Assembly (NCBI RefSeq): GCF_005491425.1
Contig: NZ_CP028083.1
Location: 3,224,001-3,288,000 of the forward strand
Source: Lysinibacillus sp. SGAir0095
Lineage (GTDB): Bacteria; Bacillota; Bacilli; Bacillales_A; Planococcaceae
Direction of reading: 5' to 3'
DNA length: 64,000 nucleotides
Positions 8,866 to 17,824 of this stretch are shown one piece after another. The notes beneath the pieces are model-generated. The model was not told the origin of the DNA and ran no database searches. It saw nothing but the letters and a program-made list of their open reading frames with translations. Both the position numbers and the translations under genes were made by a program. Numbering within the stretch: position 1 is the stretch's first letter; every line of letters starts with the position of its first letter.

Positions 8866-9438
8866 TCACTTATTCTTGCTTTCGTTTACGATCTTATAAA
8901 CGGTTGCCCTACCTATCGCATATTCTTTTGAAATATCTATGGCACTTTCACCGGCATTAAATAATGTAACTACTTGGCGCTTTGTTTTATCATCAATTGC
9001 AGGTCTTCCTCCAACTTTTCCACGTTTACGCGCAGCTTCAAGTCCGGCTTTTGTACGCTGTTGAATAATATCACGTTCAAATTCAGCAAAAACAGCCAAC
9101 ATCCCAAACATAGCTTTACCTGTTGGAGTTGTCGTATCAAAGCTGTCATTTATACTTACAAATTCTACTCCCTTCGTTTTTAACTCTTCAGTTAATTGAT
9201 ATAACTCCTTTGTACTTCGTGCCAAACGATCAAGTTTGTAAACTACAAAAATATCTCCTTTCGTTGCAGCTTTTATTGCATTTTGTAACTCTTGTCTCTC
9301 TTTGCGAGAACTGATTTTTTCAAGATACATAACTAGCTCATATTTTTTTTCATCTGCATACTCTTCAATAGCTATTTGTTGCATTTCTAAATTTTGATCT
9401 TCAGTACTTACACGTGCATAGCCGATTAATCGTGTCAT
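8866..9438 (-). CDS. Serine recombinase (resolvase/invertase family)
   Basis: The 190-residue protein is a small serine recombinase. It opens with RLIGYARVSTEDQNLEMQ, where S11 is the nucleophile, and continues with the DKLDR-type motif YKLDRLARS and the GKAMFGMLAVFAEFERDII helix. A C-terminal helix-turn-helix (AIDISKEYAIGRATVYKIV) binds DNA. The ATG at 9438 is chosen because AGGGG lies upstream and the family begins there; the open frame extends 32 residues further without homology. Such enzymes resolve transposition cointegrates or invert segments. No partner transposase or obvious recombination site pair was found nearby, so it may be a leftover of a plasmid or transposon. Confidence 0.92.
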   Translation of the reverse strand: MTRLIGYARVSTEDQNLEMQQIAIEEYADEKKYELVMYLEKISSRKERQELQNAIKAATKGDIFVVYKLDRLARSTKELYQLTEELKTKGVEFVSINDSFDTTTPTGKAMFGMLAVFAEFERDIIQQRTKAGLEAARKRGKVGGRPAIDDKTKRQVVTLFNAGESAIDISKEYAIGRATVYKIVNESKNK

Positions 9439-9673
9439 TGAAAGTCCCCTTTTCCATTTACTTATACCTTTTATATACTTTTTAATGTAGACGAGTAAAT
9501 AGACAAATTCAAGAAAAAAATAGCAACCAAACATTGAAATTTGGAAGCTGGTAAATTCGTTTATAAAACGGTGGTTTTATAGAAAGACGATACGCTAATG
9601 GTAAACTTCTAATGCTTGTAAAAAATACTATATCTTATGATTAAACTATCTATTAAAGTTACATAATAATTGC

Positions 9674-10609
9674 ATGAAAGAATTCTTAATATTTGGTCAA
9701 GAATGGTTTGAATTAAATCAAAAAGGATACTCCCTAAGAAAAATTGGTAAACTTTATGGTACTACACATAAAACCGTTGGTCGTGTATTTGACTTTCTAA
9801 AGTTAAGCAGAATAAATTGGTATAACAATGAATTAATAAATATTACTAATCAGAAATTCGGTCAAATTACGGTCATTAATATATTGAACGAAACAGATCA
9901 TAACGGCAAGCGTTACTGGCTATGCTACTGTTCATGTAATTCAAATAAACAATTTAAAGTTATCAGCTCGGATTTAAGGAGGGGGCGTAAAACACATTGC
10001 GGATGTAACTTTCCATTAAAAAATGATCTTAGTGGTCAAACATTTGGTTATTTAACAGTTGTTAAAGACTCTGGGGAACGTAGTCCTTTGGTTATGTGGC
10101 AAACAAAATGTACATGTGGTAAAACACATCCGGTAAGTACAAGTGATTTAATTAGTGGCCATACCAAATCCTGTGGTTGCAAACGACCTAAAGGAGAAGA
10201 GCATTATAAATGGTCTGGTTCATCAGAAATCAAATTATACTTACGTGGAAAATTAAAAGAGTGGAAAAAAGATTCATTAAATTATGCATCATATAGATGT
10301 GTTATATCTGGAGAGGTAGGGAATAGAAAGGATCCGCTTGAAGTACATCATTTATTTAAGTCATTTTCCTCGATTTATCATGAATCGCTTGAATTATGTA
10401 AGCTAGAAGAAGTTTCAAATATCGGAGAGTATACAAAGGAAGAATTAGATTTATTAATTCATACTTTAATTTCTAAACATTATGAATATGGTTTAGGTGT
10501 TCCAATCAAACGTAGCTTACATCTCGAGTATCATCATTTTTTTAAAAAGGAATCTCCATCTGGTAACTTTGAGGAATTTTTAAGGTTGAAGAGAAGTGAA
10601 TTAAAGTGA
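9674..10609 (+). CDS. HNH-type free-standing endonuclease with zinc-ribbon-like repeats
   Basis: The 311-residue protein resembles phage and mobile-element HNH homing endonucleases. Residues 1-45 form a helix-turn-helix-like segment (YSLRKIGKLYGTTHKTVGRVF). Two successive cysteine-rich repeats follow, each ending in CGC (CYCSCN...HCGC and CTCG...SCGC), typical of the DNA-binding arms of these enzymes. The HNH part is CVISGE...LEVHHLFKSF...YHESLEL at about 215-245, where the paired histidines are the metal and catalytic candidates. No good ribosome binding site precedes the ATG. It stands alone, between a serine recombinase on the other strand and a long gene-poor stretch, which fits a selfish mobile gene. 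Confidence 0.7.
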   Translation: MKEFLIFGQEWFELNQKGYSLRKIGKLYGTTHKTVGRVFDFLKLSRINWYNNELINITNQKFGQITVINILNETDHNGKRYWLCYCSCNSNKQFKVISSDLRRGRKTHCGCNFPLKNDLSGQTFGYLTVVKDSGERSPLVMWQTKCTCGKTHPVSTSDLISGHTKSCGCKRPKGEEHYKWSGSSEIKLYLRGKLKEWKKDSLNYASYRCVISGEVGNRKDPLEVHHLFKSFSSIYHESLELCKLEEVSNIGEYTKEELDLLIHTLISKHYEYGLGVPIKRSLHLEYHHFFKKESPSGNFEEFLRLKRSELK

Positions 10610-11110
10610 AAAACAAATTAAATTGTTCAGAAATTTATTCATAATATTAATAAAATTTGTCAGAAACTTTCTTATAAATATAAAATTTACTAATAAAATA
10701 TAAATCTATTTTTACTGTTTAAAGAGCAATATAGTTTCATTTTTGATTTATCCTGACAAACATTGCTATTATAAGTATCGGTAGATTACTCGTATCCTTA
10801 CACAGTAAGATTTCTAGTAAGTTATAGAGTATGTAAATCAGTAATAATTACTCAAGAAATAAAGCCTAGTCATAGCAATGTTCACTACAACTAGGCTTAT
10901 AATTAAAACAATATTTAAAACCCATTAGTTTAGTAAACTATAACCCATTTTAAGGGTTTAATTGTAGTAAATAAAATATGCGATATCTATTAATTTTATT
11001 TTAATTTGAAAAATTTGTTGCTTTAAATGGTCAACATTGGCTTCAAGCTTTTCTTTAACTCTAAAAAGTGGAGTTATATCCACCAAAAATACGCTTCCTT
11101 TGTATTATCA
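10610..11110. other. Intergenic region with one hairpin
   Basis: AT-rich and gene-free. AAGCCTAGT (10862-10870) pairs with ACTAGGCTT (10890-10898) over a 19-base loop; read leftwards it is followed by TTTATTTC, so it could end a leftward transcript. Nothing else is supported. Confidence 0.45.
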
Positions 11111-11111
11111 T

Positions 11112-11376
11112 TAATTACCAATTGAAAATTCCTCATCACCATATAAATCAATAGTAAAGGTAATTGTTAAAACATCTTGAATATCGTCTTTACGTCTTTC
11201 TATGTCTTTAATATCTATAACTTTCAAAACTCCATCCCCGAATTCGGCTACCCTAATAATCCCTTTTTCAAATATCCTGCTCGTTAGTGCAATCCTGCTA
11301 CAAAAAAGGGCACTTCTCCTTCTTTAAGGAAAGCACCACAAGTTGAAGAGGAACGTTTTTCTATCGTCTGATTTAA
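11112..11376 (-). pseudogene. Frameshifted small zinc-ribbon-like protein gene
   Basis: The minus strand reads TIEKRSSSTCGAFLKEGEVP and continues to FFVAGL, then needs a change of frame near 11297 to continue as ALTSRIFEKGIIRVAEFGDG, and it ends in DLYGDEEFSIGN before a stop at about 11115. Both pieces look coding and join sensibly, so this is probably one gene of about 85 residues broken by a one- or two-base change. Function unknown. No convincing start codon is seen. Confidence 0.45.
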
Positions 11377-11394
11377 ATTTTTTTGTTAAATATC

Positions 11395-11895
11395 TTAAGG
11401 TCTTTTGTCGATCATATTCTTATTTATTCCTAATAATTTTATTCCTTCCTCAGCAACCTTTTTACCTGCTTCCGTATTTTTAAGGCCAATTCCAACACCA
11501 CCGAGAATTACAGCTCCTCCTATTGCCCCATAAGCTAAATTCAATAACCAACCTCTTTGTTTATCCGATTCTTTTTCAATTCTATCGTATATATCGGAAA
11601 TTTCTTTCTGAATCATTTTTAGCACTTCGATATCCTTTTCAGTTTCATATCTTTTGTTTAAAGTGTCAATCCTTTTATTAAATGAGTTTATGGCATCCTT
11701 ACCTAAATTTTTTGAAGCTAAATCATTTATTGTTACTAGCATATTAGGTAGTAATCCTGTTAGATATTTATAGTATTCTTGAATCATAGTTTTATCTAGA
11801 TCAAATTTAATAATTTTTTCCATATCAGATTTTGTTGGGTTTTCTGGATTACTAACCCCCTCTTTTTTTAATAACTTCTTCAATTTCTCTTCCAT
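11395..11895 (-). CDS. Hypothetical protein with C-terminal membrane helix
   Basis: This 166-residue protein is not recognised. Residues 1-115 are charged and helical with coiled-coil character (KRIDTLNKRYETEKDIEVLK). One glycine-rich membrane segment follows at about 116-138 (LAYGAIGGAVILGGVGIGLK), then a short basic tail. GGGGTGACC lies six bases before the ATG at 11895. It resembles small tail-anchored proteins common on plasmids and integrative elements. No operon partner is apparent. Confidence 0.65.
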   Translation of the reverse strand: MEEKLKKLLKKEGVSNPENPTKSDMEKIIKFDLDKTMIQEYYKYLTGLLPNMLVTINDLASKNLGKDAINSFNKRIDTLNKRYETEKDIEVLKMIQKEISDIYDRIEKESDKQRGWLLNLAYGAIGGAVILGGVGIGLKNTEAGKKVAEEGIKLLGINKNMIDKRP

Positions 11896-12054
11896 TACAG
11901 GTCACCCCAATTTAATTATTTTTATTAATCATACTATTTTCTTGTTTAAAATGGATGGATAAACCTTTTTTAAAATAATGTGAATTTTATTTAACAAAAG
12001 AATTATGCAATAGCATGATATTTTGTTAAACAAACCTGCCAGTTACTTTAATAA

Positions 12055-12088
12055 GGAAAAAAGCGATTCTTCACTATGGAAGAATCGC
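12055..12088 (-). terminator. Rho-independent terminator (leftward)
   Basis: GCGATTCTTC (12063-12072) pairs perfectly with GAAGAATCGC (12079-12088); read on the minus strand it is followed by TTTTTT. No intact leftward gene lies immediately upstream, so it may be a leftover of a lost gene. Confidence 0.7.
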
Positions 12089-12325
12089 ACCCGATAGTTT
12101 AAGTACAATCCTTCACATACTATGTTTGCTAAAAAGGTGACTTATTAAAGTTTAGTATACCCCTGATTCTTACTGATTTAGTGTTCTAAATACATTTTTA
12201 TGTTATCCGAGGAATATGAAAAACTTCTATATAATAAAGAAAAAAATTGAGTTAATAACCCTATTAGTATAATAAGTGGTAAAATTTTTGGTGGTTTTAA
12301 AAATAAATATAAAGGAGAACAATTT

Positions 12326-12958
12326 ATGACAGGAAGTAACAAAAATAAGAAGAATCTCAAGGAAACCTTAATAAATGCGTTGTTACCTGCAATTATTACT
12401 GCTACCCTTGCTATACCTACTACTATATTATCTGTTAACTATTCAACAGATAAAAATTTTGAAAGTTGGGTAGAACAGAATAACATACAATATGAGACTC
12501 AGCTTCAACAAGAAGTTCTTAAAAAGAGATTAGAACTCATAGAAGAATTATCAAATTTATATAATCAAAGGGAACTTGCTGAAATGGACTCAACATCTTT
12601 CTTCGAAGCTTACGGAAAAAATGTAGAAGACAGCTTAAAAGGCACTATAGAAGATTTAGGTGAACTATTCGAAAAAGAATTAAATGAGACTATAATGGAG
12701 GATAAAGAGGAATACAAGATTCTTAATGAATGGAAGAGAAAATGGAGCCAATTAGAGACTAAATCTAATTTATATTTTGGTGAGAGTACTAGAAACGCAT
12801 TTCATCAATATTGGGCTGCCGGTGGGCCTTGGTATCAATTAGATAATGTTAAAGAAAATAAAGAGGAACTTTTTTATAACATTTTAAATACAATGCGCGA
12901 TGAACTAGATACACCTCTACCAGAACATCTCATTGTTGATGATGAAGAAGAAAAATAA
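12326..12958 (+). CDS. Hypothetical membrane-anchored protein
   Basis: This 210-residue protein is not recognised. One N-terminal membrane segment lies at about residues 17-38 (ALLPAIITATLAIPTTILSV). A helical, acidic domain follows with coiled-coil character at 55-85 and a tryptophan-containing region near 165-175 (YWAAGGPWYQLDN). The tail is acidic (DDEEEK). GGAG precedes the ATG by nine bases and a terminator follows the stop. It may be a surface or inner-membrane cargo protein of the element. Confidence 0.7.
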   Translation: MTGSNKNKKNLKETLINALLPAIITATLAIPTTILSVNYSTDKNFESWVEQNNIQYETQLQQEVLKKRLELIEELSNLYNQRELAEMDSTSFFEAYGKNVEDSLKGTIEDLGELFEKELNETIMEDKEEYKILNEWKRKWSQLETKSNLYFGESTRNAFHQYWAAGGPWYQLDNVKENKEELFYNILNTMRDELDTPLPEHLIVDDEEEK

Positions 12959-12979
12959 ATATTGATATTTGTTTTTGAA

Positions 12980-13005
12980 GGACTACTGTATGTGGTCCTT
13001 TTTTT
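12980..13005 (+). terminator. Rho-independent terminator
   Basis: GGACTAC pairs with GTGGTCC (one G-T pair) over a five-base loop, followed by a run of seven T. It ends the transcript of the preceding membrane-anchored protein gene. Confidence 0.8.
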
Positions 13006-13261
13006 ATTTTATTTACTACATTGTCAAAATGCAATTTACTAAGCCTTGATTAAAATTCATTTTTAATGTCTCCATAAGTAGCTTTAACCTTTAATATTAA
13101 CATTTCTTCCTTAACTAAACTGCCTGGAGTTGAAGAAGAAAAAGCCACCTAAGTTGGCAGCTGTTCTTTAAGATAAGCACACTTATAGTTGAAGAACGTA
13201 TCAGAACCTCAAAGTAAAGTTCGGTGAAATTCTTTTACTAAAACCAATCTAACTGTACAGT

Positions 13262-13456
13262 CTTAATTATCTTTGGAAGCTTTTTTACCTGCACAATTTG
13301 GACATTTAGATGAATTACTAACTCTATTATTCGGTGTCGCTTTCCAATAATGTTCAGGGTTACTTTGACATTCCCACCATACTTTCTTTTTAGAACTATA
13401 CGTAATTTTGTAGGGGGTTAATTCGCCATTCAAAGTGGGATGCCATTCTTTCGCTA
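13262..13456 (-). pseudogene. Fragment of a DUF4379-type zinc-ribbon protein
   Basis: The minus strand reads AKEWHPTLNGELTPYKITYS and then a SKKKVWWEC segment, an HYWKA turn and CPNCAGKK before a stop. This matches the repeated treble-clef zinc-ribbon unit of DUF4379 proteins (EWHPTKNG...KVWWKC..GHEW...CPYCSG), which are often linked to very-short-patch-like nucleases in mobile elements. A stop lies just upstream in frame and no start codon fits, so this is a truncated remnant of about 62 residues. Confidence 0.7.
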
Positions 13457-13716
13457 ACTAACCTGTTATTCAAGAATATGGACCGATTGTTGAAATTGGT
13501 TACTAACAATTTTTAAATAACTTTATTTATTTTAAAACGACTTTATTGTAAATTATTCAACTTTATTAGCTATATACAATATAATTTCCTTGTTACCCTT
13601 TGTAAGGAAAATCAATAACTCCTAACAAATCTAGAACCACCTATATCAACCAAACTCTCTAATAATCCATGGAATCTGTTAGGAATCTTGAATAAGCTAC
13701 TATAATGTTTAACGAA
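13457..13716. other. Gene-free AT-rich stretch
   Basis: Nothing beyond low-complexity AT-rich sequence is seen between the zinc-ribbon fragment and the next small gene. Confidence 0.3.
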
Positions 13717-13968
13717 TTATTCAGTATTCACCTCGAATTTTGCGATACCAACTTGCTTTAGAGGTTTCATTGAAGTGAGTGTCGTATAAGTTATTAAATC
13801 ATCTTTTGTTTCTATAAAATCACTTGTCAATTCTCCTTTTTCTACATCTAAAATTGCATATCCTCTATCACTATCATAGATAATTTGATAAAGGTTATCT
13901 TCACATTCATTTGTGAAATACTTACCTATTTCATACTTTATTTCTGTTTTTTTGATATTATATTCCAT
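13717..13968 (-). CDS. Small hypothetical protein
   Basis: An 83-residue acidic protein, not recognised. It looks mostly strand-forming (LYQIIYDSDRGYAILDVEKG), without membrane segments. The ATG at 13968 is chosen over the upstream start at 14019 because AGGGTGGG lies just before it. It sits about 330 bases downstream of the replication-relaxation gene, on the same strand, with a hairpin in between, so it is probably transcribed separately. Confidence 0.5.
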   Translation of the reverse strand: MEYNIKKTEIKYEIGKYFTNECEDNLYQIIYDSDRGYAILDVEKGELTSDFIETKDDLITYTTLTSMKPLKQVGIAKFEVNTE

Positions 13969-14259
13969 CCGTACTTCCCACCCTTCTATTATTTTATAAT
14001 TTACAATTTGAAGGAACACCTACCATTATTATTTTTATCTCTCCACCACTTATATTTAAACTTCGTTTTTAAAATCTTTTTTGTCTAAATGAGCAATCTG
14101 CAATTAAAAGTTTAAGCTTAATTATCTAATTAATATCACATACATTTTTTTGCTGCTTACCAAGTTGTCCAATATCTCTTTCTACAATGTTATTTTCAGT
14201 TGAATTATCACATCTATAAAATTAGGAAGAGCTTGATATTCCCTAGTTTAATTATATAC

Positions 14260-14298
14260 CTATCTCCATATTCAGTAACTATCAGAGTATGGAGATAG
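14260..14298 (-). terminator. Hairpin after the replication-relaxation gene
   Basis: CTATCTCCATA (14260-14270) pairs with TATGGAGATAG (14288-14298) over a 17-base loop. There is no strong T-run on the minus strand, so it is a weak terminator or an RNA-stabilising hairpin. Confidence 0.5.
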
Positions 14299-14350
14299 TA
14301 TTTATCCAATAAGACTCAATTGTATCAAACTTGCAATTCTGCTCCACAAT

Positions 14351-15520
14351 TCATTCATTCTTTGTACCACCAATATAAGACAACTCTTTCCACCTTAATA
14401 TATTTGGATTTGATATTTCATTTACTTTATTCATCAACCCAACAAATCTTATAGGTATTGGATACTTATATATATTATACTGGTAGTCAACTTTAAATCC
14501 CTTAGTTTTTCCAATTAGATAGTGTAATTTTGGTAAATTATTTGCTTCATATAGTATCCTTATTATTTTCGTTGAATATTGTGTTTCAAAAAACATTAAC
14601 AAATAATTACCATTTTTGAATTTCAAAACATCATATGTTGTAGTTTCTAATACTTTTTGATAGTCTGTATTATTAACTACCTTTGTTAGGATTTGCTTAT
14701 AAGAATTAAAACCAAAGTGTCTATACATAAAATTATATACATCGCTTATCTCACATAAATGTAAATCCACTTTTAGAGCGAATTCATCCATAGCTATTAA
14801 ATAAGCTGAAATAATTGTTTCCCAACGTTGACGTAACTTAGAATCATTGGCTATATCTCGCACTACTATTAAAATATCAGTGATTTCATTTTTATCCTTA
14901 CTACTTTGTAGATATAACCTATAATTTTTAAACTTCTCAACTAATTGTGTGTATCGCTCTGTACCTCGATCCAGTTCGATTGCTATTTTTCTTTCTCCAT
15001 ATTTCACTTCAGCATCCATTCTTAATTTTTGATTCTTTCCATATTTGCGTACACTATATAAATTATTTCGGTATTCAAATTCTTCATTTCTATCTATCGA
15101 TATATTTATGAAAAAATCTACAAGCATCAAATGATGTTCGAGTTGGTTAAAGGGTGGTGAATGAACATCATAATGAAAGAATCCCTGTTTTTCAAAACTA
15201 TAATCAGGAACCCATCCCACCCCTTCAAAATCATCCTGTATCATATAATATGATTGAATTTGTGATAATCCTTTCGATGTTAAATAATATAGGGAATGCT
15301 TTATTCTTTTATTATTTGATTTATTAAAATTCACAAACCCTTTATCTACTAAATGTGCCAACTGACTATAAGTGTACTTTTCTTGAGACCTTGTAAGTAT
15401 GCGCGTATTATATAGATATTTAGCAATTTGAAGAGCAGTAGCTCCTCTTAATACATACAACACTCTCAAAATTTTTGACTGTCTATTTGATAATGAATAT
15501 AAATCATATTTTTCTTTCAC
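14351..15520 (-). CDS. Replication-relaxation family protein
   Basis: The 389-residue protein matches the replication-relaxation family found on Gram-positive plasmids and integrative elements. The N-terminal 80 residues are a winged-helix-like segment (LSNRQSKILRVLYVLRGATA, then a QLAHLVDKGFV wing), followed by HYDVHSPPFNQLEHHLMLVD and a nuclease-like stretch with DAEV and AIELDRGTER near 165-185, resembling a PD-(D/E)XK core. It starts at GTG 15520 with AGGG upstream. It is separated from the DUF3987 gene by a 270-base space that holds origin-like repeats. The family is thought to help initiate or relax plasmid replication or transfer; the exact role here is inferred. Confidence 0.75.
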   Translation of the reverse strand: MKEKYDLYSLSNRQSKILRVLYVLRGATALQIAKYLYNTRILTRSQEKYTYSQLAHLVDKGFVNFNKSNNKRIKHSLYYLTSKGLSQIQSYYMIQDDFEGVGWVPDYSFEKQGFFHYDVHSPPFNQLEHHLMLVDFFINISIDRNEEFEYRNNLYSVRKYGKNQKLRMDAEVKYGERKIAIELDRGTERYTQLVEKFKNYRLYLQSSKDKNEITDILIVVRDIANDSKLRQRWETIISAYLIAMDEFALKVDLHLCEISDVYNFMYRHFGFNSYKQILTKVVNNTDYQKVLETTTYDVLKFKNGNYLLMFFETQYSTKIIRILYEANNLPKLHYLIGKTKGFKVDYQYNIYKYPIPIRFVGLMNKVNEISNPNILRWKELSYIGGTKNE

Positions 15521-15545
15521 TAGTTTTCCCTACCAATCATATTAT

Positions 15546-15778
15546 TTAGGGGAATTAGGGCCTATTAGTATAATAAATACCCCTTTGAAAGGTAGCTATT
15601 TGAAGGCTTTTTGCAAGACTTAGGGGTATTAGGGGATGATTAGTAAAAAAAAATACCATCATTGATTCTAGAATTTCCTATTAACTTGCCCCTATTACCC
15701 CTAATACCTAATAAACATTGATTTCTAGAGCTCTTCCATAGGGTATATATAATTCCTATTAAGACCTATTTCCCCTAA
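15546..15778. other. Iteron-like repeats, candidate replication origin
   Basis: Four copies of a 15-base motif, TTAGGGG(A/T)(A/T)(A/T)TAGGG, occur in 233 bases: 15546-15560 and 15620-15634 on the plus strand, 15690-15704 and 15764-15778 on the minus strand (the last has one mismatch at its final base). Starts are about 70-74 bases apart, and the two pairs face each other across an AT-rich centre near 15645-15675. The position between a DUF3987 gene and a replication-relaxation gene suits an origin or initiator binding region. Confidence 0.6.
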
Positions 15779-15791
15779 AACTATTATTCTT

Positions 15792-17291
15792 TTATAATTT
15801 GGGATTTAGAAGGATAATTGACTTTCTACAATTCTTTTCAATTTTTATATAGTTCATTTCCTCCAAGATATAAAGCACCCTTTTTAGTTCATTAGCCGTT
15901 GAAAATCTTTTTTTTACTAGCTGCCATAAATCTTGATAATTTATTCTATCTTGTTCCTTAAATTTCTCCGAAGTAGTTAATTTTGACAAAATATATTTCA
16001 CATCATTTAAATTTTCATTATCATTTATAATCCCATACGCAATTTCTGCATGTTGAATGAAGTAGTTTCTCAAACTATCTGCTTTTTGAAGTGTTTCTAT
16101 AGAAATCTTTTTTGAAAAATTATTATTAATTGATGAGACATTACTGGCAATATGTATTAATCCAGAAATTCTGATTATTTGTCCACATAATTTCCCCAGC
16201 CAAGATTTAAAGTCCTGGTTAATATCCTGATTACCTAACATCCTTTCAATTTCCTTTAACATCTGAAACACATATTTTTGTGCTTCTTCATCAAATTCTA
16301 GAGTTAAAGGAGAATTAACCTTTATATCTAACAACTTTCGAATTCTTGATTTGTAATTTTCGTTTGTTGAAATAGGGATTTGTGGTGGATTAGTATCTCT
16401 TTCACCTACTAATGATTTAGGAATCGAATATAAAAATCTTTGAGTTAGACCACGAGAAGAAAAATTATTAGGTATCTCTTGAATAACAGTTGGTTGAACA
16501 TAAAGCCCAATGGTCAATATTGGATTCTTTAGCGAGATACTTTTTCCACCTGTACGATCTATGGTTACATTACCACCACTATATGATTTAAGATAAATAT
16601 CAATATTTATTTTATTTGAGTACCTACCAGCCATCATTTGAAAAACCTCTGCCCCTTCATCTGATAAAATTGATAAGCATTCATTATTATCAAACATTAA
16701 TTGTGCAATTGTTTCAGGTGTTACATCATTTGTGAATAGTCGTAGCTCTTTAGGTATTACTTTTGCGCTATCATCAATTTCTCTGGACATATTTTTAATC
16801 TTTATCAATATAGTCTTAGATTTTTCTTCATCCTCTTGTTTGCTATATTGTTGTTGTAAATAATCTATTCTTTTTACTTTAGTATTTCTTTCCGCTTTCT
16901 CTTCTAAAATAATTTTCGATAATCTGCTATTTTCTTCAATTTCATAGCTTAAAATCGGTTTTAGAAACAACTTATAAACTGCAGTTTTTCTTTCTGATGA
17001 TTCTAATGCAATAACTGAATAAGTATTTAATGATTCTATCCAAGAACTTTTATTTGCCCTGATATTAAACTTCCCACCAATAGCAGTAGATAGTATTGCT
17101 AAACTATTCATCGCAGCAGCATCAATTGGAGTTTGTGTTTCAATTGCAACTGCTTCAATAAAATCTCTTAACCATCCTGGAAATATACTAGTATCAAAAA
17201 CCGGTAAAACTTTATTATCCAATTCAATAGGAGTTTCCCAATCTGATAGGACGGTTTCAGAAAAAACTGTCTTTATATCTTCGCTATTCAA
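15792..17291 (-). CDS. DUF3987 family helicase/primase-like replication protein
   Basis: The 499-residue protein matches DUF3987 (YfjI-like) proteins of prophages, satellites and integrative elements. Early residues show FPGWLRDFIEAVAIETQTPI and an IGGKFNI strand; a divergent P-loop-like SSERKTA lies near 97-103, and a Walker-B-like LSILSDEGAEVF near 208. A central coiled coil spans about 125-165. It starts at TTG 17291 with GGAGGGG upstream. Such proteins sit beside primases or act as element replication initiators; here it lies beside iteron-like repeats, supporting a replication role. It is downstream of the excisionase-like gene in the same leftward operon. Confidence 0.75.
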   Translation of the reverse strand: MNSEDIKTVFSETVLSDWETPIELDNKVLPVFDTSIFPGWLRDFIEAVAIETQTPIDAAAMNSLAILSTAIGGKFNIRANKSSWIESLNTYSVIALESSERKTAVYKLFLKPILSYEIEENSRLSKIILEEKAERNTKVKRIDYLQQQYSKQEDEEKSKTILIKIKNMSREIDDSAKVIPKELRLFTNDVTPETIAQLMFDNNECLSILSDEGAEVFQMMAGRYSNKINIDIYLKSYSGGNVTIDRTGGKSISLKNPILTIGLYVQPTVIQEIPNNFSSRGLTQRFLYSIPKSLVGERDTNPPQIPISTNENYKSRIRKLLDIKVNSPLTLEFDEEAQKYVFQMLKEIERMLGNQDINQDFKSWLGKLCGQIIRISGLIHIASNVSSINNNFSKKISIETLQKADSLRNYFIQHAEIAYGIINDNENLNDVKYILSKLTTSEKFKEQDRINYQDLWQLVKKRFSTANELKRVLYILEEMNYIKIEKNCRKSIILLNPKL

Positions 17292-17357
17292 TTCTTTCCC
17301 CTCCTAATTCTTTTTTTAATACTTCATACTCATCGTCTTTAACTTGCCCCCGCTTAT

Positions 17358-17627
17358 TTAAAAACTATTTTTATGTAAGAAAATATCAATTTCTTTTTTT
17401 GATACCCTCTTAATACCTTCAATTTCACATATAGCTAGCCCCATTTTTCTAAATTTGATAAAACTGTTGTAACTTACCCCTGCATAATTCGCACCTTCCT
17501 TAAGAGACATCCACTCCCTGTTTAACATTTTTTCTTCTTTTTCTGTTATTGCATCTTTTATTGCATTTATCACCAAAGACTTTAATTGGTTTTCTAATTC
17601 AGGAATAAGATTTAACTCCACTTTCAT
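17358..17627 (-). CDS. Excisionase-like helix-turn-helix protein
   Basis: The 89-residue protein has a C-terminal MerR/excisionase-type DNA-binding motif: REWMSLKEGANYAGVSYNSF, then a KFRKMGL turn and a wing VSKKEIDIFL. The N-terminal 35 residues form an amphipathic helix. GGGTGGTG precedes the ATG. It is the first gene of the leftward operon and divergent from the XRE repressor, the usual place of an excisionase in Gram-positive satellites and integrative elements. It could instead be a replication regulator. Confidence 0.7.
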   Translation of the reverse strand: MKVELNLIPELENQLKSLVINAIKDAITEKEEKMLNREWMSLKEGANYAGVSYNSFIKFRKMGLAICEIEGIKRVSKKEIDIFLHKNSF

Positions 17628-17660
17628 GCTATCACCACCCTTTACAGTAAAATTTAGGTA

Positions 17661-17762
17661 TTATCAAAATATATCATAATTAAATTATACAATATGACAC
17701 ATTTTGATAATACAACAATATATGACATTATTTGAAAATGTCAAGTTCACAATATGACATCT
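17661..17762. promoter_or_regulatory. Divergent operator region of the element repressor
   Basis: A perfect 10-base inverted repeat pairs TTATCAAAAT (17661-17670) with ATTTTGATAA (17701-17710). ATATGACA occurs three times (17692, 17720, 17752), and TGACATT (17723-17729) with AATGTCA (17737-17743) forms a 7-base inverted repeat. These are typical binding sites for the XRE repressor and probably set the switch between leftward xis/replication genes and rightward repressor/integrase genes. Confidence 0.65.
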
Positions 17763-17824
17763 CATGAAATTTAATGTAATATAGATACACAAACATAAAT
17801 AGAAAGGGGTTAGCAGATAACATT

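Noticed and set aside
13885-14088. 67-residue plus-strand open frame
   Set aside because: It is antisense to a small minus-strand gene that has a good ribosome binding site, and it is a low-complexity hydrophobic translation.
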